Positions 1 through 12,756 are shown, counted from the stretch's first letter. The stretch is 64,000 bases of DNA from Allium sativum (GCA_030737875.1 CM060909.1:394143065-394207064); one strand, 5' to 3'. The notes: generated from the sequence alone by a model not told the origin. Made by a program: numbers and translations.

Positions 1-2085
1 AGTTCGCAAGGGAAAAGCAAACTACAGTCAGTCATGGGACTGGTGTGAGAAACTCTAAACAGTTATAATTAACTTATTTAATAATATGGCATATCATGGG
101 ACCACGCCGCTAACGCGGAATGGGTTTACCCCCATGAATGCCAGTGTGTAAACAACAATCATTATAGATATATGGATCTACTATGCATCAATCAACATGC
201 AATATCCCAATCTACCCACTTAGATTAATTACTACACTTATATTTTCCAAATCCAATTCAATTAACAGAAATTATTCCTTTGGATTATATTCCTGATTTC
301 TTATTTCAAATCATTTGAAATACCTATCTAACTTTCTGTATCAAAGTAAATTTCACTTCGGGATCTCAAATCAAATCGTTTGGAAATATGAATTCCAAAA
401 CATAACAATGCATACAAACAAGTATGCAACCAAATATCGTGCTCCCCATCGACAAGGCAAAGGGTACGCACCTCGCAACTCGAAATATATAAATGTGCAC
501 CTACCCCACATAGGAGTAGGCTACACTGACGATGCACCTACCCCACATAGGGGTAGGCTACACCGACCTCTCACCCATACTTTTAGTCTCAGGGTCTCCC
601 GACTCTTTAGCCACATACTAAATCATTTCATATCCCGAAGTAGGGAAAATCATTTCACAACATAATAATCACAAGTACTTTCAAAATATAGTACTTCACA
701 TCAGTAATTCATGCATATGATCAGTCACTATTAATCACATAACCTTTGAGCTCGTACGTCTCAAAGAAGGGTGTTAAGCAAGATAATAAATTCTCTGCCA
801 CCAAACAGATACATCATCAATAGCAACTAATCGAATATGCAATGAACCACAATGTAACATATAATACATTTCTAAATCATTTTAGAAATCATCGAGTTTT
901 GGGCCTCGAAATCCTTTCTGTTTTATAAAACATTTTTATAAAACATTCCCTGTCCAAAATCGGGAATTCATTTCTTTTCAGTTAATAAAAATATCATTTC
1001 ACAATCATTCATTAAATTTGAAATAAACATAACATCGCTAAACATCTTATCATCAAATCGTGAAGTGTTTCACAAGGTGTTAGCACACAGATATTCCTAC
1101 CCAACCCATTGCTAAATGTACAAACATATTTTGCTCATAAACTGGTCGAGCACAATCCAAACAATCAATCACTCAAATTTGACATTAAATATAAAGTTTT
1201 GAATAGAGATAGTATCGACTTATATTCACCATCAAATCCTAAAACCAACAGATATCATATCGGGAATAACGATATCGATATCTTCCAAATTCCCATCACA
1301 ATATCTGTATATTTACGGAATCCAATATTAAAAATATCCAAAGATAATTTCAATTCAAATCGAATCCAATTTATTTATTTATAAACATTGGATTATTTTT
1401 CTAGTTAATAACTAGTTCGTTTCGATAAAAATATATTTTTATCTTTTCAAATATGGAATTTTTCATCCCAATTCTTCCCAATTCATTTCTTATGATTTTA
1501 CACAAATTATTACTATTTTTAATATTTTTATCAAGGCCCGTACAGTCGATTTCCACCAATGGCCATCGAACTGCACTTACAGCGATCTTTTCCAAATTTG
1601 ATTTGGACATAATTCCAAATCCAACCGGTAGATTTCAAATTTCTCATATTCATTGGAAAGCTCTTTTCGATACGAACCCAACAGTTCTGGTTTCAGTAGA
1701 ATCCGACGGTCGGATCTCCCGTAATGTTCGTTCGAAGTCAATGGTCGAAATTCGCGAACTGCCGCGACGCGGCGCGTTCTATTCAGGCCATTATAATATA
1801 TATTTCATCGATTTCCTTTTAAAACGTATTTTATAAATAGTTTTAAATTCGTTTTTAAAACGATTTCAACTTCATATTCAATTTCTAATCAAAATTGAAT
1901 ATTTCATATACACGACAATTTTATACAGTGTATATATATGTTAAAAATTATATTTTTAACAATCAAATCATTTTCACATTTCATATATATATATATATAT
2001 ATATCGTTTTCATTTCATATATATATATATATCGTTTTCACATTTCATATATATATCGTTTTAATTTCATATATATATCGTTTTC

Positions 2086-2124
<39 letters not shown>

Positions 2125-4029
2125 TTTTCACATTTCATATATATATATATCTTATTTTCACTTTCAATATATACGATATTTTCACTTTTAATATATACGA
2201 TATTTTCACTTTTCAATATATACGATATTTTCACTTTCAATATATACGATATTTTCACTTTCAATATATACGATATTTTCACTTCCAATATATACGATAT
2301 TTTCGCTTTTCCTATATATATATATATATATATATATATTTCATTTTCACATCACGATCAATTTCCACACAGAATACAATCAAACAAGTCGTCCATGGTC
2401 TGTGGACGACGGGGAGCAGTTCATATATGTACTTACAAAATAAATAACTGTACAAAAAATTTAAAGTGAGAAAATTCTCACTTTGGTTTTTATTTCTGAA
2501 TTTCTGTTCGAATTCGAAATTGCTTGAAATTCCAACGTGCTCTGTTTTAGACGCGGTCAGTTTTGTTGTGAAGCTCTCGTCCGCACGATCGCAACGGATC
2601 CAATTTCGCGTGATTTGAACCTCGTATGTAAAAGTTACGTTATTTTAAACATTGGATATTTTAATTAAATAATTATCGAATAATTAATTAAAATTAAACC
2701 TTCCTCTAATCCATCTTCTACATCAGGCCGCTCAAACCCATTACTGTTCATTTCTAGGGTTGAATTTTTCCTGCAAAACAAGGCGCTTGACGACGATCCG
2801 ACTCCGCCACGTGGTCTGCTGCCATGAGAGCTTCCTACGCCTCCCCTTCCGGTTGAACTCGGTTGCGTCATGGTCCCCCAATTCCTCTTCGAACGGCGGA
2901 TGTTTGGGATTCGATTTCGAGAAAAATACGCAGCTCTGAACTATTTCCACTGTTGGATTTGTAGAACATAATGAGCTCTATAATTTTCCCTTGACAAGTT
3001 CCTTGAATGAATTGTTGGATTAAAAGAAAAGGAGGAGGAAAGAGTTGAAGAAACCAGCCGTTAATCGCTTATGAGCAGCTGCTCCTTTCGTTGACCGTGG
3101 ATTGAAGAAAGGGAGGGTTTGACACTCTTTGACCCAATATATGTTATATATTATTTAATTATTTTAATTCAAAAAAAAAGAAATGTGTTTTTTTTGTATA
3201 CGAACTCCAAACCGAACCCAATGACTGTCGCCCCCAGTTAATTACCCCCATTCTGAACACAATGGGATAGGTTTCGTAAGCCTATTCGGCTGTTACGATC
3301 AGTTTTCTTCAAATTTAAAATACAAATCCATTTATATTACATTTGAACAAACATTTTATTCTACTAGGGCCACGTACTGATTTTAAAAATTCCCAAAAAA
3401 TATTTTCTAGCTTCGTATTGACGATACGGTCCTAACAAAACTAATTTCGTCAAATTCCGAGACCGTTTGAAAAATGGCCCATTTCTGGTCGATCCAATTT
3501 AAATGTAATTGACCAAAACACATTTTCCTTCGCCATGCTCACATACTAGCTTCAATATTTATGAAATTTGAAACCTAGCAATAGTTTAACGTCTCGGATC
3601 CAACAAAAGTGGTTTCGTCGAATTCCGAGGTCGTTTGCAAAATGTCTGTTCTCACGGGCTATATAAACACTATAGCGACCTTTGTGAAAATTCATTTAGC
3701 CATAACTTTTGATTCCTGCTACGAAACTTCGATTTTTCAAATTTGTTAGAAAGGTATTCACTAACAGATTTAAATATTTTTGGTTTTACTCAAATCCGTT
3801 TTGTTTTGCACCCGGTACGGTTAGTCAAAGTTTGAATTCAAATTTTGAAACTACCGCGCCATTTCAGGCCATGTTTATAATTAGAATTAATTATATTCGT
3901 TTTCAAATGTCGATTCAAACTTACTTTTCATCGTTATTATTTAAAATATTTATTTTAAATATTTAAAATCCACCAAAATAGCCAATTTAAAATTTTTAAA
4001 TTGGTTCGAATTTTCTGGGTCGTTAAACA
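1..4029 (-). mobile_element. Partial family-A LTR (minus), cut by window edge
   Basis: This is a diverged reverse-complement copy of the ~6-kb LTR seen at 14684-20740 and 21790-27762. Matching landmarks include the start of the window against the LTR stretch near 20350-20385, the block at 721-775 against 19430-19490, 1801-1900 against 17465-17560, and 3400-3720 against 15000-15330. The LTR 5' terminus (TGTTTAACGACCCAG read on the minus strand) lies at 4029. No polypurine tract abuts it on the right, so it is the outer edge of a 5' LTR or a solo LTR, not a 3' LTR. It is shorter than its relatives because of internal deletions, despite a local AT and minisatellite expansion. The remaining few hundred bases lie before position 1, so a TSD cannot be checked. 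Confidence 0.85.
1984..2335. repeat. AT microsatellite plus 24-bp minisatellite
   Basis: Long (TA)n runs alternate with short TCGTTTTCATTTCA spacers (1984-2150). They are followed by about seven copies of a 24-25 bp unit, TTTTCACTTTCAATATATAC plus GATA (2155-2310), then another (TA)n run. The two full family-A LTRs lack this array at the matching place, so the expansion is specific to this copy. Reading frames across it give only low-complexity I/Y/F strings. Confidence 0.85.
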
Positions 4030-6267
4030 CTAAGATTTGAAAACACAAAAAAGCCATAAAAAATCACATAAACACCGAGAAGCACTGATATTCATTCCTT
4101 CAATCGGACGAATCTGGGAAGAATATATATCATATACCATCACGTTCCATACCGTAGCGTTTATGAAATCATTCACTCGCCAATATGTCTTCTCGAAGGG
4201 TGCTAGTACGTGAGGTTTTTATATTAAAACATATTTAAGAAAGTAGTTTGAACAAAATAAAGTTTTATAGAAATATCTTAAAACCCATAAAGTTTGGGAA
4301 TACTTGTTAAAATAAGATTTCTAATGTATTTATAAAACCTTATCAATGTAATATTTCATTTTAAAAAAAATAATTTCATACTTTAAACATTTTGAAAATG
4401 ATTTATAAAAAAAATGGTCCATGTGTCACAAAGTCACAAAAGATGGCTATCGATTTTCTCTCGGGACAGCAGTGCAAAACCACAATTTTGAACATTTTAA
4501 TCACAAAATCATTGTAAACTCGACAACTGAATCTTGTAGCGCACAATCTAAGCATTCCAAAACCATATAATAATAATGATTCCAATCAATAATGAGAGAG
4601 TTATGATCGAAACGGTTTCAGCTTAACACAAAATGTGGCTGTCGATTTTTATCTCGATACAACAATACAAAATCATGATTTTGACAATGTAAATCACAAA
4701 ATCGTTGTAAACTCAACAACTGAAAATTGTAGCTTACAATCTAAGAATTCTAAAACCATATAACAATAAGGATTCCGATTAGTAAAGAGAGTTTTATGAT
4801 TGAAAAGGTTTCATCTTAACACAAAGCGTGGTTGTTGATTTTTATCTCGAGACAGCAGTACAAAACCACGATTTTAACAATGTAAATCACAAAATCATTG
4901 TAAGCTCAACAACTAAAACTTGTAGCTTAGAATCTGAGCATTCTAAAATCATGTAATAATAAGAATTCCGATCAATAGCGAGAGAGTTATGATCGAAACG
5001 GTTTCAGTTTGACACAAAACAGCTAAACGCATATGACAAATTCAATAAACTTAAGATTACATGGCAAATCACAACAATAAACAACTGAAACAATTTAGAA
5101 TCTATGTGAGGGAACCCTCACCTTTGATTTGTAGTGAGAGGGAGGTCAGATTGAAGCATTAAGATGCTCAATTGCTAAGAAAAAGTGTTTTTCTTCCTCT
5201 AGAAACAATGGTCGAGACATGCAACAAATAATTTACGGTAAACATGAAATTTTTACAACAAAATCATTGGAAACCCTAGATTAGAATTGAGTTTAGGGTT
5301 TGTTACCTGTTGTACATGATTTAAACGACAAGGATCTTGAGTTTTGATGTAGATTTGAGGCAAATAGGGATTAAGAGCAAGTGGGTTTCTTTCCATTTTA
5401 ATCCTATTTACTGGAGAAGAAGCAAAGGAGGAAAAGAATGTACTTCTTCTTTTCTCCTGAATTTTCACCTTGTCAAGGAAGATTATTAGGCCCAATTTTT
5501 TGGCCAATAAGGCCCATAACATTTTACTAAGCCCTAATTAGGTAATTAGGCTATGTTTTCTTTCGTTTAGCCTATGTAACCAAGTTTTACACCATTTTCT
5601 GTCTACATTTGCAAGTTTTAACATAATGTGATGAAGTAAAAATTGTAGTGATATATATACAAAGCACTTTTAAGGTTTTTTTCTTTTTCTTTTTACATCA
5701 ATATTATAAACTTATATCAAATTTTACAAAATATAGATATTTTGTCATAATTTACACAACAACCAAAATTTTAACCACATTATAATTTAAAGCAAGTTCT
5801 ACATGTTTGTGTATATTTATTACTTCACATTCTTATTCAAACATTATTATTAACCCAATTCAATATTTGAGTTTCTAATCTCAAAAGTCACATTATCAAT
5901 GCAAAAATATACTTCCTATGGGTTTGACACTATTAATTTCCCATAAGAAAATACTTTAACCTTTCATTTCTATATTACGACATATATCAACACTTGTTAA
6001 TACTTTTAGTTCTCAAATTATCACCCCAAAACCAATATTTCACGATTTGTCATAAATTTCACATTTAATCAACCTAAGCCTCACATATAATTACTTAAAC
6101 GCGAGTAAGCTCCACAACCAATCCTTAAAGCAACAATTGATTATTAAGACGAATAATGATGTCAAAAAGCTAAGTTGATGATATATTTCATCTTAATTAT
6201 CAACCAATTATTTCTATTTTTTATCATTAATTATAACAGGTAATTATCGAAAATTCGGGTTGTTACA
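4030..6267 (-). mobile_element. Partial LTR of another gypsy-like family (D)
   Basis: Read on the minus strand, position 6267 begins TGTAACAACCCGAATTTTCG, a typical plant Ty3/gypsy LTR start. The sequence to its right is transposase coding sequence (TNP2), so 6267/6268 is an insertion edge. The LTR runs left until it is interrupted at 4029 by the family-A LTR; its other end must lie before the window. It is AT-rich, contains a three-copy 193-bp tandem repeat and has no coding sequence. The family assignment is an inference from the terminal motif only. Confidence 0.55.
4428..5006. repeat. 193-bp tandem repeat, three copies
   Basis: Three head-to-tail units at about 4428-4620, 4621-4813 and 4814-5006 share the same order of blocks: ...GTGGCTGTCGATTTTTATCT..., ...AATCACAAAATCATTGTAA..., ...AGAGAGTTATGATCGAAACG GTTTCA. 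The last two spacings are exactly 193 bp. They lie within LTR D and probably arose by unequal exchange there. Confidence 0.85.
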
Positions 6268-7013
6268 GTTAATGTTTCCTACCACTGATCAAGACGATGA
6301 TGAGAATGAAAACGTTGAAGAACCAACGACGAATGATAATTTTTTTATATTGATTTATTGGATTTCGCTAAGAGGCCATTGTGGGATGGATGTACAATCG
6401 GAACTGAATTATATATAACCATAGATTACATCATTATGAAATCAAAATTCAATCTTATTGAAGTTGCATTTACAACGGTTGTATAAACTGCAAAATGACA
6501 CATGCCGCCCAATAATTTGAAGTGCGATAGTCATTATAAAATGAGAAAACTTATGTCTGCTTTTGGACTGCCGTATCAGAAGATAGATACATATGTAAAA
6601 GGTAGCATGTTGTATTGGAAAGAAGTCGCTCACTTTAGAAAATGCAAAATATGCAACGAAGATATTTCCACCATGTTTTTTTAATGTATTGGAGCATTTA
6701 CCCGTTCGTCTTCCTTCCAAAGCACTCCTTCGAGATCCTGTGCAATATGAATGGATGTATCCATTTGAGAGGTAATTTTGAATACCCTTAATATTCTTAG
6801 TAGTTTACGATTTAGATTTTGTACTAACACATAAATTTAATTAATTTTATTATAGGTACTTGAATTATTTAAAGAAAAAAATTATACAAAAAGCATGAGT
6901 AGAAGTTTCGATATACTAATCTTACCTTGAAGAAGAAGCTTCATTTTTTTCTTCCATTACATTAGTGAAGTTGCACTCTTTGTCAGGGAATACAATTATA
7001 TATACACACACAC

Positions 7014-7052
<39 letters not shown>

Positions 7053-7740
7053 GAACATAACACTTATTTGCATCATATATGAATCACAATATCCGTTTGG
7101 CAACCTCAGTAAAGAATTTGCTGAATGGTTTTCAAACTATGTTCATGATCCCAAAAACTGTGTTGTTGGATTTAAATTCAACACCAACGATTATGGAGCT
7201 GAGAAATTAACATATAACAATGGTGCATTTGCCAAAGATAGTGATGTTCCAGAGGACCATATAATTTTTTTTACAACATCTTAAAACAAGTTATGAAGTT
7301 GACATATTATGTACAATCTACAGAGAAAGTTTATTTTTATTCAAGTGCAATTGGTTTAGCACTGTTCCTTGTTCTAGAATTAATGTGCACAAAGATTATA
7401 AGCTAATTGAAATAAGTCATACGTCGCATTACTATATGTATGATCCTTTCATATTAGCTAAGAAAGCATTAAAAGTCTATTTTTGCTTTGTATCTGTCCT
7501 TAAAAAAAGATAAAGCAGACCAGTGGGCGGTTTTTTAAACAAAGGCAAGATTTACATTTAATGGAAATAATATTCCAGATGAAGCGATGTATCAAGCGGA
7601 TCTTGAGACAAATACTGGAATAATAATAGCTGATGACATTGATGTAGGGTTGTTGAATGATGATGCAAATATTTTAATAGATGCATTTGTAAGTACTGTA
7701 GAAAACGATATAGAGTATGAGATTGGGTATGAATAAGAAG
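6268..7740 (+). pseudogene. CACTA (En/Spm) TNP2-type transposase remnant
   Basis: Conceptual translation in shifting frames gives family landmarks in the right order. First is the RPLWDGCTIGTEL block with MKSKFNLIE (6370-6460). Next is MPPNNLKC...MRKLMSAFGLPYQKID with a CKICNEDIS zinc-binding-like segment (6502-6670). Then PVRLPSKALLRDPVQYEWMY and a split PFERYLNYLKKK (6695-6890). A DUF4218-like EEASFFSSITLVKLHSLSGN (6925-6990) and a DUF4216-like segment with LFKCNWF...YKLIEISHTSHYYMYDPF (7330-7460) follow. The order matches TNP2 of plant CACTA elements. It is broken by stops, frameshifts, a probable intron (6771-6855) and a microsatellite insertion; the catalytic N-terminal part is missing or lies left of LTR D. 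Not functional. Confidence 0.8.
6996..7049. repeat. TA/CA microsatellite
   Basis: TATATACACACACACACAA is followed by about 15 AT dinucleotides. It sits inside the transposase remnant and separates its two downstream domain fragments. Confidence 0.9.
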
Positions 7741-7763
7741 ATGATGTAGACTGATCATAAATT

Positions 7764-7970
7764 ATGACTACTCTTAGCTATGAGTTTACTTATATCATGT
7801 ACTATTCTGAACTATGTAATAATTAAAAAATGATGACTACTCTTAGCTATGAATTTACTTATGTTATGTACTATTCTGAGATATGTAATAATAAATATGA
7901 TGACTTTTCTTAGCTATGAATTTACTTCTGTTCTTTACTATTCTGATTTATGTAATAATAACGATGACTA
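7764..7970. repeat. ~68-bp tandem repeat
   Basis: Units beginning ATGACTACTCTTAGCTATGA start at 7764, 7833 and 7900, with a truncated fourth at 7964. Each continues with a TTTACTT...TACTATTCTGA...TATGTAATAAT stretch. Further degenerate GATTATGTGTTGATTAATAA repeats run to about 8130. The array fills the gap between the CACTA transposase and the next reading frames. Confidence 0.85.
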
Positions 7971-8167
7971 TATATGTTATGCGTCATTAAGAGTTATACA
8001 TTATTCTATCATGTACGATTATGTGCCGATATATGCAGGGTATGATTATATGAAGATTAATGATTATGTGTTGATTAATAATTATGCATAATTATGTGTT
8101 GATTAATAATTATGTGATGCTTATGTGCTCATTATTATTTTGTATGCATCATATGATTATGACAGAT

Positions 8168-10404
8168 ATGTCTGATAGAAGACGATCCAAGAGTATGTCT
8201 CAGCCGTCTCGTTCACAGTCTCTTGTAGTTAGAGAAGATCCTAGCAGCTTGGAGCCAGATCCATGTTGGGTTGCAGAGATTGTTCCAAAGAGTACTAGGT
8301 AAATATTAATTTATTTTAGCTTAGATTATTTGAAATATATTAAATAACTACGTCAACATTTATATAGGGGTTTAAGGTGGAGCCATCATCCTTAATTTTA
8401 GAGGTATCGAAGGAATCATACAAGAGTAGGATGTATGGATGTTGACCGCACTGGGATAGTATCCCACTTCGTATCAAGAATGCTATTTTGGCTGACTTGA
8501 TGGTAGATGAATAACATACCCATACTTGTACACTCTGTTCGTAGCGTGTGGAGCCCACCTATGAAGATATAATATTTTTCTATATTTTCAAGCATCGCCA
8601 GCAAGTGATTCCTTCATTCCTGTATTTCGAGTGTATGCCCAAAAGAAAGATTATCACTGAAGGGTACAACAACGTGGGTGACATAAGGCCCAATTGGTTC
8701 TATATCTGTGATTAAGCTGGGTATGCTAGAAAATGGCTTCTGTCAAGTAAGCTTCGAGTTCCAATCTCTTCTCTTTAACGTTATGCGCAAAATTTCTAAT
8801 ATTTCTCTTCGTTGTCCATTCCGAACCCGAAGAAGATGCAACGTCAGGTGTACAAGGATCGTTTGACTGCATTACTAAACGTTCCACCGGCCTCGCTATG
8901 CGTTAGGAGTTGTTTTGTGGATGAATTTCTTCATCGATACCATTTTCTTAGTCCACAGTGGAGTATGGGAGTTAGTGGAAGTCATACTCCTGTAAACATG
9001 CCCCAACTCAGATTCCTCCGATGTCAGTGAGGATAGAAGGCATGCCCCTAGTCAAACGACAGGCAGTAGTATCATCTGAAATTAGGGAGGCCCCAAAAAC
9101 CAAAGACCATGCAAGTTCTACTCAGGAACCTTAACCGAGGGAGAAGAGGAAGACCCTTGAGAAAGTTATTAGTGAAATTCTTAAGAGCCCCTCTCCGATA
9201 AACATATTCAAAAAGGAGCTCTTATAGAAGACTATAAAGGAAGAGCCTAAGGACCTTTCTATGAAAGATACATCCACTGCAGAGAATAAGTCCTTTCTGA
9301 AGAATCCACCTCCAGCTAAATCACCAATCCACAACTCCCGCCAAGAGAAGTAAGTGTCTCTATATCGATGTTTAGGCGAATTGCCTCTACCGGGCGGCCC
9401 ATACACTATATACTCTTCTCAAGACTTTAGCTCTGGTTCTTTCTTTCCTACATATGAGGAGGATATTACACCCACCAAGATGGGGCAGACGAAACCAATT
9501 AGACAAACTCTGGGCTCTGGTCCGTCGGGAGGGGGTCACTTAGGACACAGACGACACGGGCACTACACGTCACGACACATGTATGTTGCATTAATTCCTG
9601 AATCAAATACCTGCTTACTTTGATTTGCAGGAACTATGTCTCATTGAAGTTATGATCCCAGGAAGCTGCGGAGCACTCTCAAAGTCCTATCCTGATCCCA
9701 AGCATGTATATAGAGATGATTGTAACCGAGAGGAGAGAAGGCGCTACCAACAAAAGTATTATCCCTCCTCACGCTCTCGATCTCTGGTCTGCTCCGATGT
9801 TGACAAGCGTAAGAGCTACCAGGGCTCTTGCGAAGCGGAAAAACAAATTTTAAAAGCTCCACTTCCCCAAAAAGAAACACAACCTCAAGAAAAATATTCC
9901 AAGAATTCTAAACCCAAGGATAAATCCTAGGTCAAGGATGGTGCATTAATTATTCCATCCAAACATAAATCTGTTGATATCTCCACATTAAAGCCCGTTG
10001 TTCTGGACGCATTTACTACCGAGAGGATCAAATTTTTAAAAGAGCAATTCTCTTGATATCACTTTAGGAACATGCAATTTGTGCTGAATCTTCAACCAGT
10101 CCCCGAGAATCCGTCTGATAGTGTCAAAGAAAAGATATACTTCTTCGACCGATAATACAGGAAACATGCAAGTGTGCGAGGAAGCTATCCGAGATCATAC
10201 AGAATCTCCAACTGGGTTTGGATAATTAGAGGCATCTGTGAGAACGCGACATGTTATGTGTCAAGGTTGCCGAGAAAGAATGTGAAGAAGTTCAGGCTAA
10301 ACTTGCACTTGCGGAACGTGAAATCAAAACATACAAGAAACTACATGATGAGCTTCAACAACGTTTGCACAATGAATTGGATGTTAATAGAAAAGAACAC
10401 ATAG
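8168..10404 (+). pseudogene. Accessory antisense ORF of Tat-type element, 5' part
   Basis: This is a decayed multi-exon gene. Exon 1 (from 8168, MSDRRRSKSMSQPSRS...) ends at AG/GTAAAT near 8300. An acceptor TTTATATAG at about 8366 opens a frame with only a few stops, containing DSIPLRIKNAILADLM, HRQQVIPSFLYFECMPKRK and DIRPNWFYICD. A Lys/Glu-rich stretch follows (8990-9350) up to a GTAAGT donor at about 9349. An acceptor TTTGATTTGCAG lies before 9630. Then come a charged segment (9630-9930), QPVPENPSDSVKEKIYFFD (10095-10150) and a coiled coil, VAEKECEEVQAKLALAEREI (10265-10320). The coiled coil continues across solo LTR E into 14611-14683 and then 27763 onward. The order resembles gag-like or PF04195-type (putative gypsy-type transposon) plant proteins, but that homology is unverified. 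Its position, antisense and downstream of a Tat pol, fits the extra antisense ORFs described for that lineage. Confidence 0.5.
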
Positions 10405-11663
10405 CCCTTTGAAACACCCCACTTCGGTTAAGGTCACTCACAAAGGGAATGCCTTAATTTCGGTGGAGCATTATAGGTAAAAGATGCAGATAAATTACAA
10501 GACAAACAATTAAAGCAGCGGCAAATAAATAAAACTTTATTTCATTGATAAACAGCTTGTACAAAGATTGTTTTACAATACCAAAGTATCCTGTCTTATT
10601 TACAAAAATACAGAAGCATAAAATGATTTCCCCAAATAAAGCATGAGCCATCCATAGCAGTAGAAGAGAGAGTCCAAGGTAACACATCAAAGAGTCTTCA
10701 AGCTTGGAAAGAGTAACGGTTCAAACAAACCTGAGCTATTCCCTCCCTGACTACCTAGGGGGGGGGACGAAAGAAAATAGGCGAAAGCAAACTAGGTCAG
10801 ACATAAAGTCTGGTAAGTCCAGTCATTCTTAGTATTTAAACGAGGAAAAGGGTCATGACATGAATAAACTAAATATAAGACTAAACCATAGTAACAAGAT
10901 AATATGGGATAAGTATGGGATATGGCAAGATAAACTGAATGTATCGATAAACTGAATGTACTGATAAATTGAATGTACTGATAAACTGATTGCGCTTCTA
11001 CTCCTTCTCTGCTTCGTAACTACCCTATTTATACTAATTTCTATATCTCTGCACTACCTAACTGGTGTCCAAAATAGTAATCTATGATCATATGATAACG
11101 TGATCCTAATCCCCGTATTTGCAATTGCCTTCAGGTGTACATATATTATGGGGATTCCGTTTATTAACTAGATCTAATCTAGGGTTTACTATCGAGTGCT
11201 TACTAGATTCAACTAGGGTTTACGCAACCCAGGGCCACTGGGGTTTATGCTACCTATTTAACGCTTCTCGGATTCAGGGTTTACGCGACCTAGGTCCAAC
11301 TAGGGATTATGCTACCTAATTGTATTAAGTTTCCATGTGTCTGTGTCAGTCGACCCTCTCTTGCGTGTAGATACTCTGTGCTTGCCCCACCGTAAGGTGT
11401 ATCAAACCTTATGATAGTGACCGGACACGATTCAAGATGCACAGTGTATAACTACTGGTAACCAGTGCCTGCTTTTTCTCACTCCGGAGTACGTGCATGC
11501 CCGTAAACCGTCGGAACCTACACTGACGTACCACCTACCGCTATTTTTGACTTCTTATAATCAACCAGTAATCGTGCCCCACCCTGCCTAGTTTCAGGGT
11601 ACCATGATACATCTATATGGGTTACTGCTGAAATTGGTCCCCGTTACTAGGGTTTCCTGCTGG

Positions 11664-12505
11664 TTAAGTTTGTGGGCCTATATATACAAATATTACCCAC
11701 CTATACGAGATGTACTTAACCCTCCCACCGATTCTCGCATGTTTTCTTAACGGTTAAGTTTTTGTGGGCCTATATTTACTAACATTACCTACCAACCCGA
11801 CGTGCACTTAACCTTCCCACGGATTCAAGCATGTTTATTTAATGGTTAAGTTTTGTGGGCCTATATTTACTAATATTACCCACCTACCCGACGTGTACTT
11901 AATCTCCTACTCGTCAAGTCGTGTTGGTTAAGTGGTTCTTATTAACTTAACCTTTCTTGCTTATCATGTTGGATTGGTTAAGTGTGATTTATTAACTTAA
12001 CCCTGTTCATTCATCATGTTATATTGGTTAAGTATTTCCCATTTAACTTAACCCTATTCGCTCATCAAGTTATATTGGTCAAGTGTCATTAATCAATTCA
12101 AGTTGACTTAACCCATCCACCCGTCACGTCATGTTGGTTAAGTGTTTCCTTCTGGTGTTGACTTGACCCTACCTCAAATCATGTTTTATTGGTTAAGTGT
12201 TGTTCTCGTGTTAACTTAACCCTTCACATACATCATGTTATATAATTGGTTAAGTGATTTCTTCTTGTATTACTTAACCCCACCACATGCCATTATATAT
12301 TTTGGTTAAGTGTTACATTAATTAACTTAACCCTATCATCTTCTTAATTAACATGTTACAACAGTTAAGTGTTCTAAATTTACTTAACCTCACCCACTTG
12401 TCTAATTAACGTGTTGCAATGGTTAAGTGTTCTAATTTTACTTAAACTCACCCACTTGCCTAGTTAACATGTTATTACGGTTAAGTGTTTCCCAAATTAC
12501 TTAAC
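11664..12505. repeat. Array of GGTTAAGT...ACTTAACC inverted units
   Basis: About 13 degenerate units of 45-110 bp each start with GGTTAAGT (11664, 11753, 11843, 11928, 11976, 12025, 12137, 12190, 12249, 12313, 12371, 12420, 12479). Each is followed 10-25 bp later by the reverse complement ACTTAACC or a close variant. The spacer usually carries a CATGTTATATT-like stretch. A single related GGTTAAGTTTGTGGGCCTATA is in the right LTR of element C (63842), so the seed unit predates the amplification in E. Confidence 0.85.
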
Positions 12506-12571
12506 CTCACCATTTCTAGCTTGATTTATTCATGAGCCTTAATTAATTAATTAAAGCACCAACCACTCACA

Positions 12572-12756
12572 TTAGACAAATATTGTTGTGGTTACAGGAT
12601 GTGCCGGTCGGTTCCGGGCAGGTTTACACCACAACTCAGTCTAACCTCGGGTCTTTTTGGGCTTGATGCACTAACCACCCACATTAGACAGGTATTGTTG
12701 TGGTCACTGTATGTGCCGGTCGGTTCCGGGTAGTTTTACACCATAACTCAGTCTAA
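12572..12756. other. Duplicated 73-bp stem-loop (LTR E)
   Basis: Two imperfect inverted repeats lie at 12572-12644 and 12684-12756. Each has an outer stem TTAGAC/GTCTAA and an inner stem TTGTGGT/ACCACAA (second copy ACCATAA, allowing a G-U pair). Both surround a GC-rich loop, GTGCCGGTCGGTTCCGGG. The same module occurs twice in LTRs B and C with compensating arm changes. Confidence 0.75.

Noticed and set aside
1895..2447. Open frames of 98 and 169 codons rich in Ile and Tyr
   Set aside because: They are translations of (TA)n and the 24-bp minisatellite inside an LTR, with no protein-like composition.
4403..5522. Minus-strand frames of 60-89 codons in LTR D
   Set aside because: They overlap tandem repeats or have no recognisable domain or supporting neighbour.
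12572..12644. The 73-bp module as a tRNA or tRNA-like gene
   Set aside because: Length and a GGTTCC motif are suggestive, but the arms pair as one long hairpin and no cloverleaf, anticodon arm or proper B box is present.
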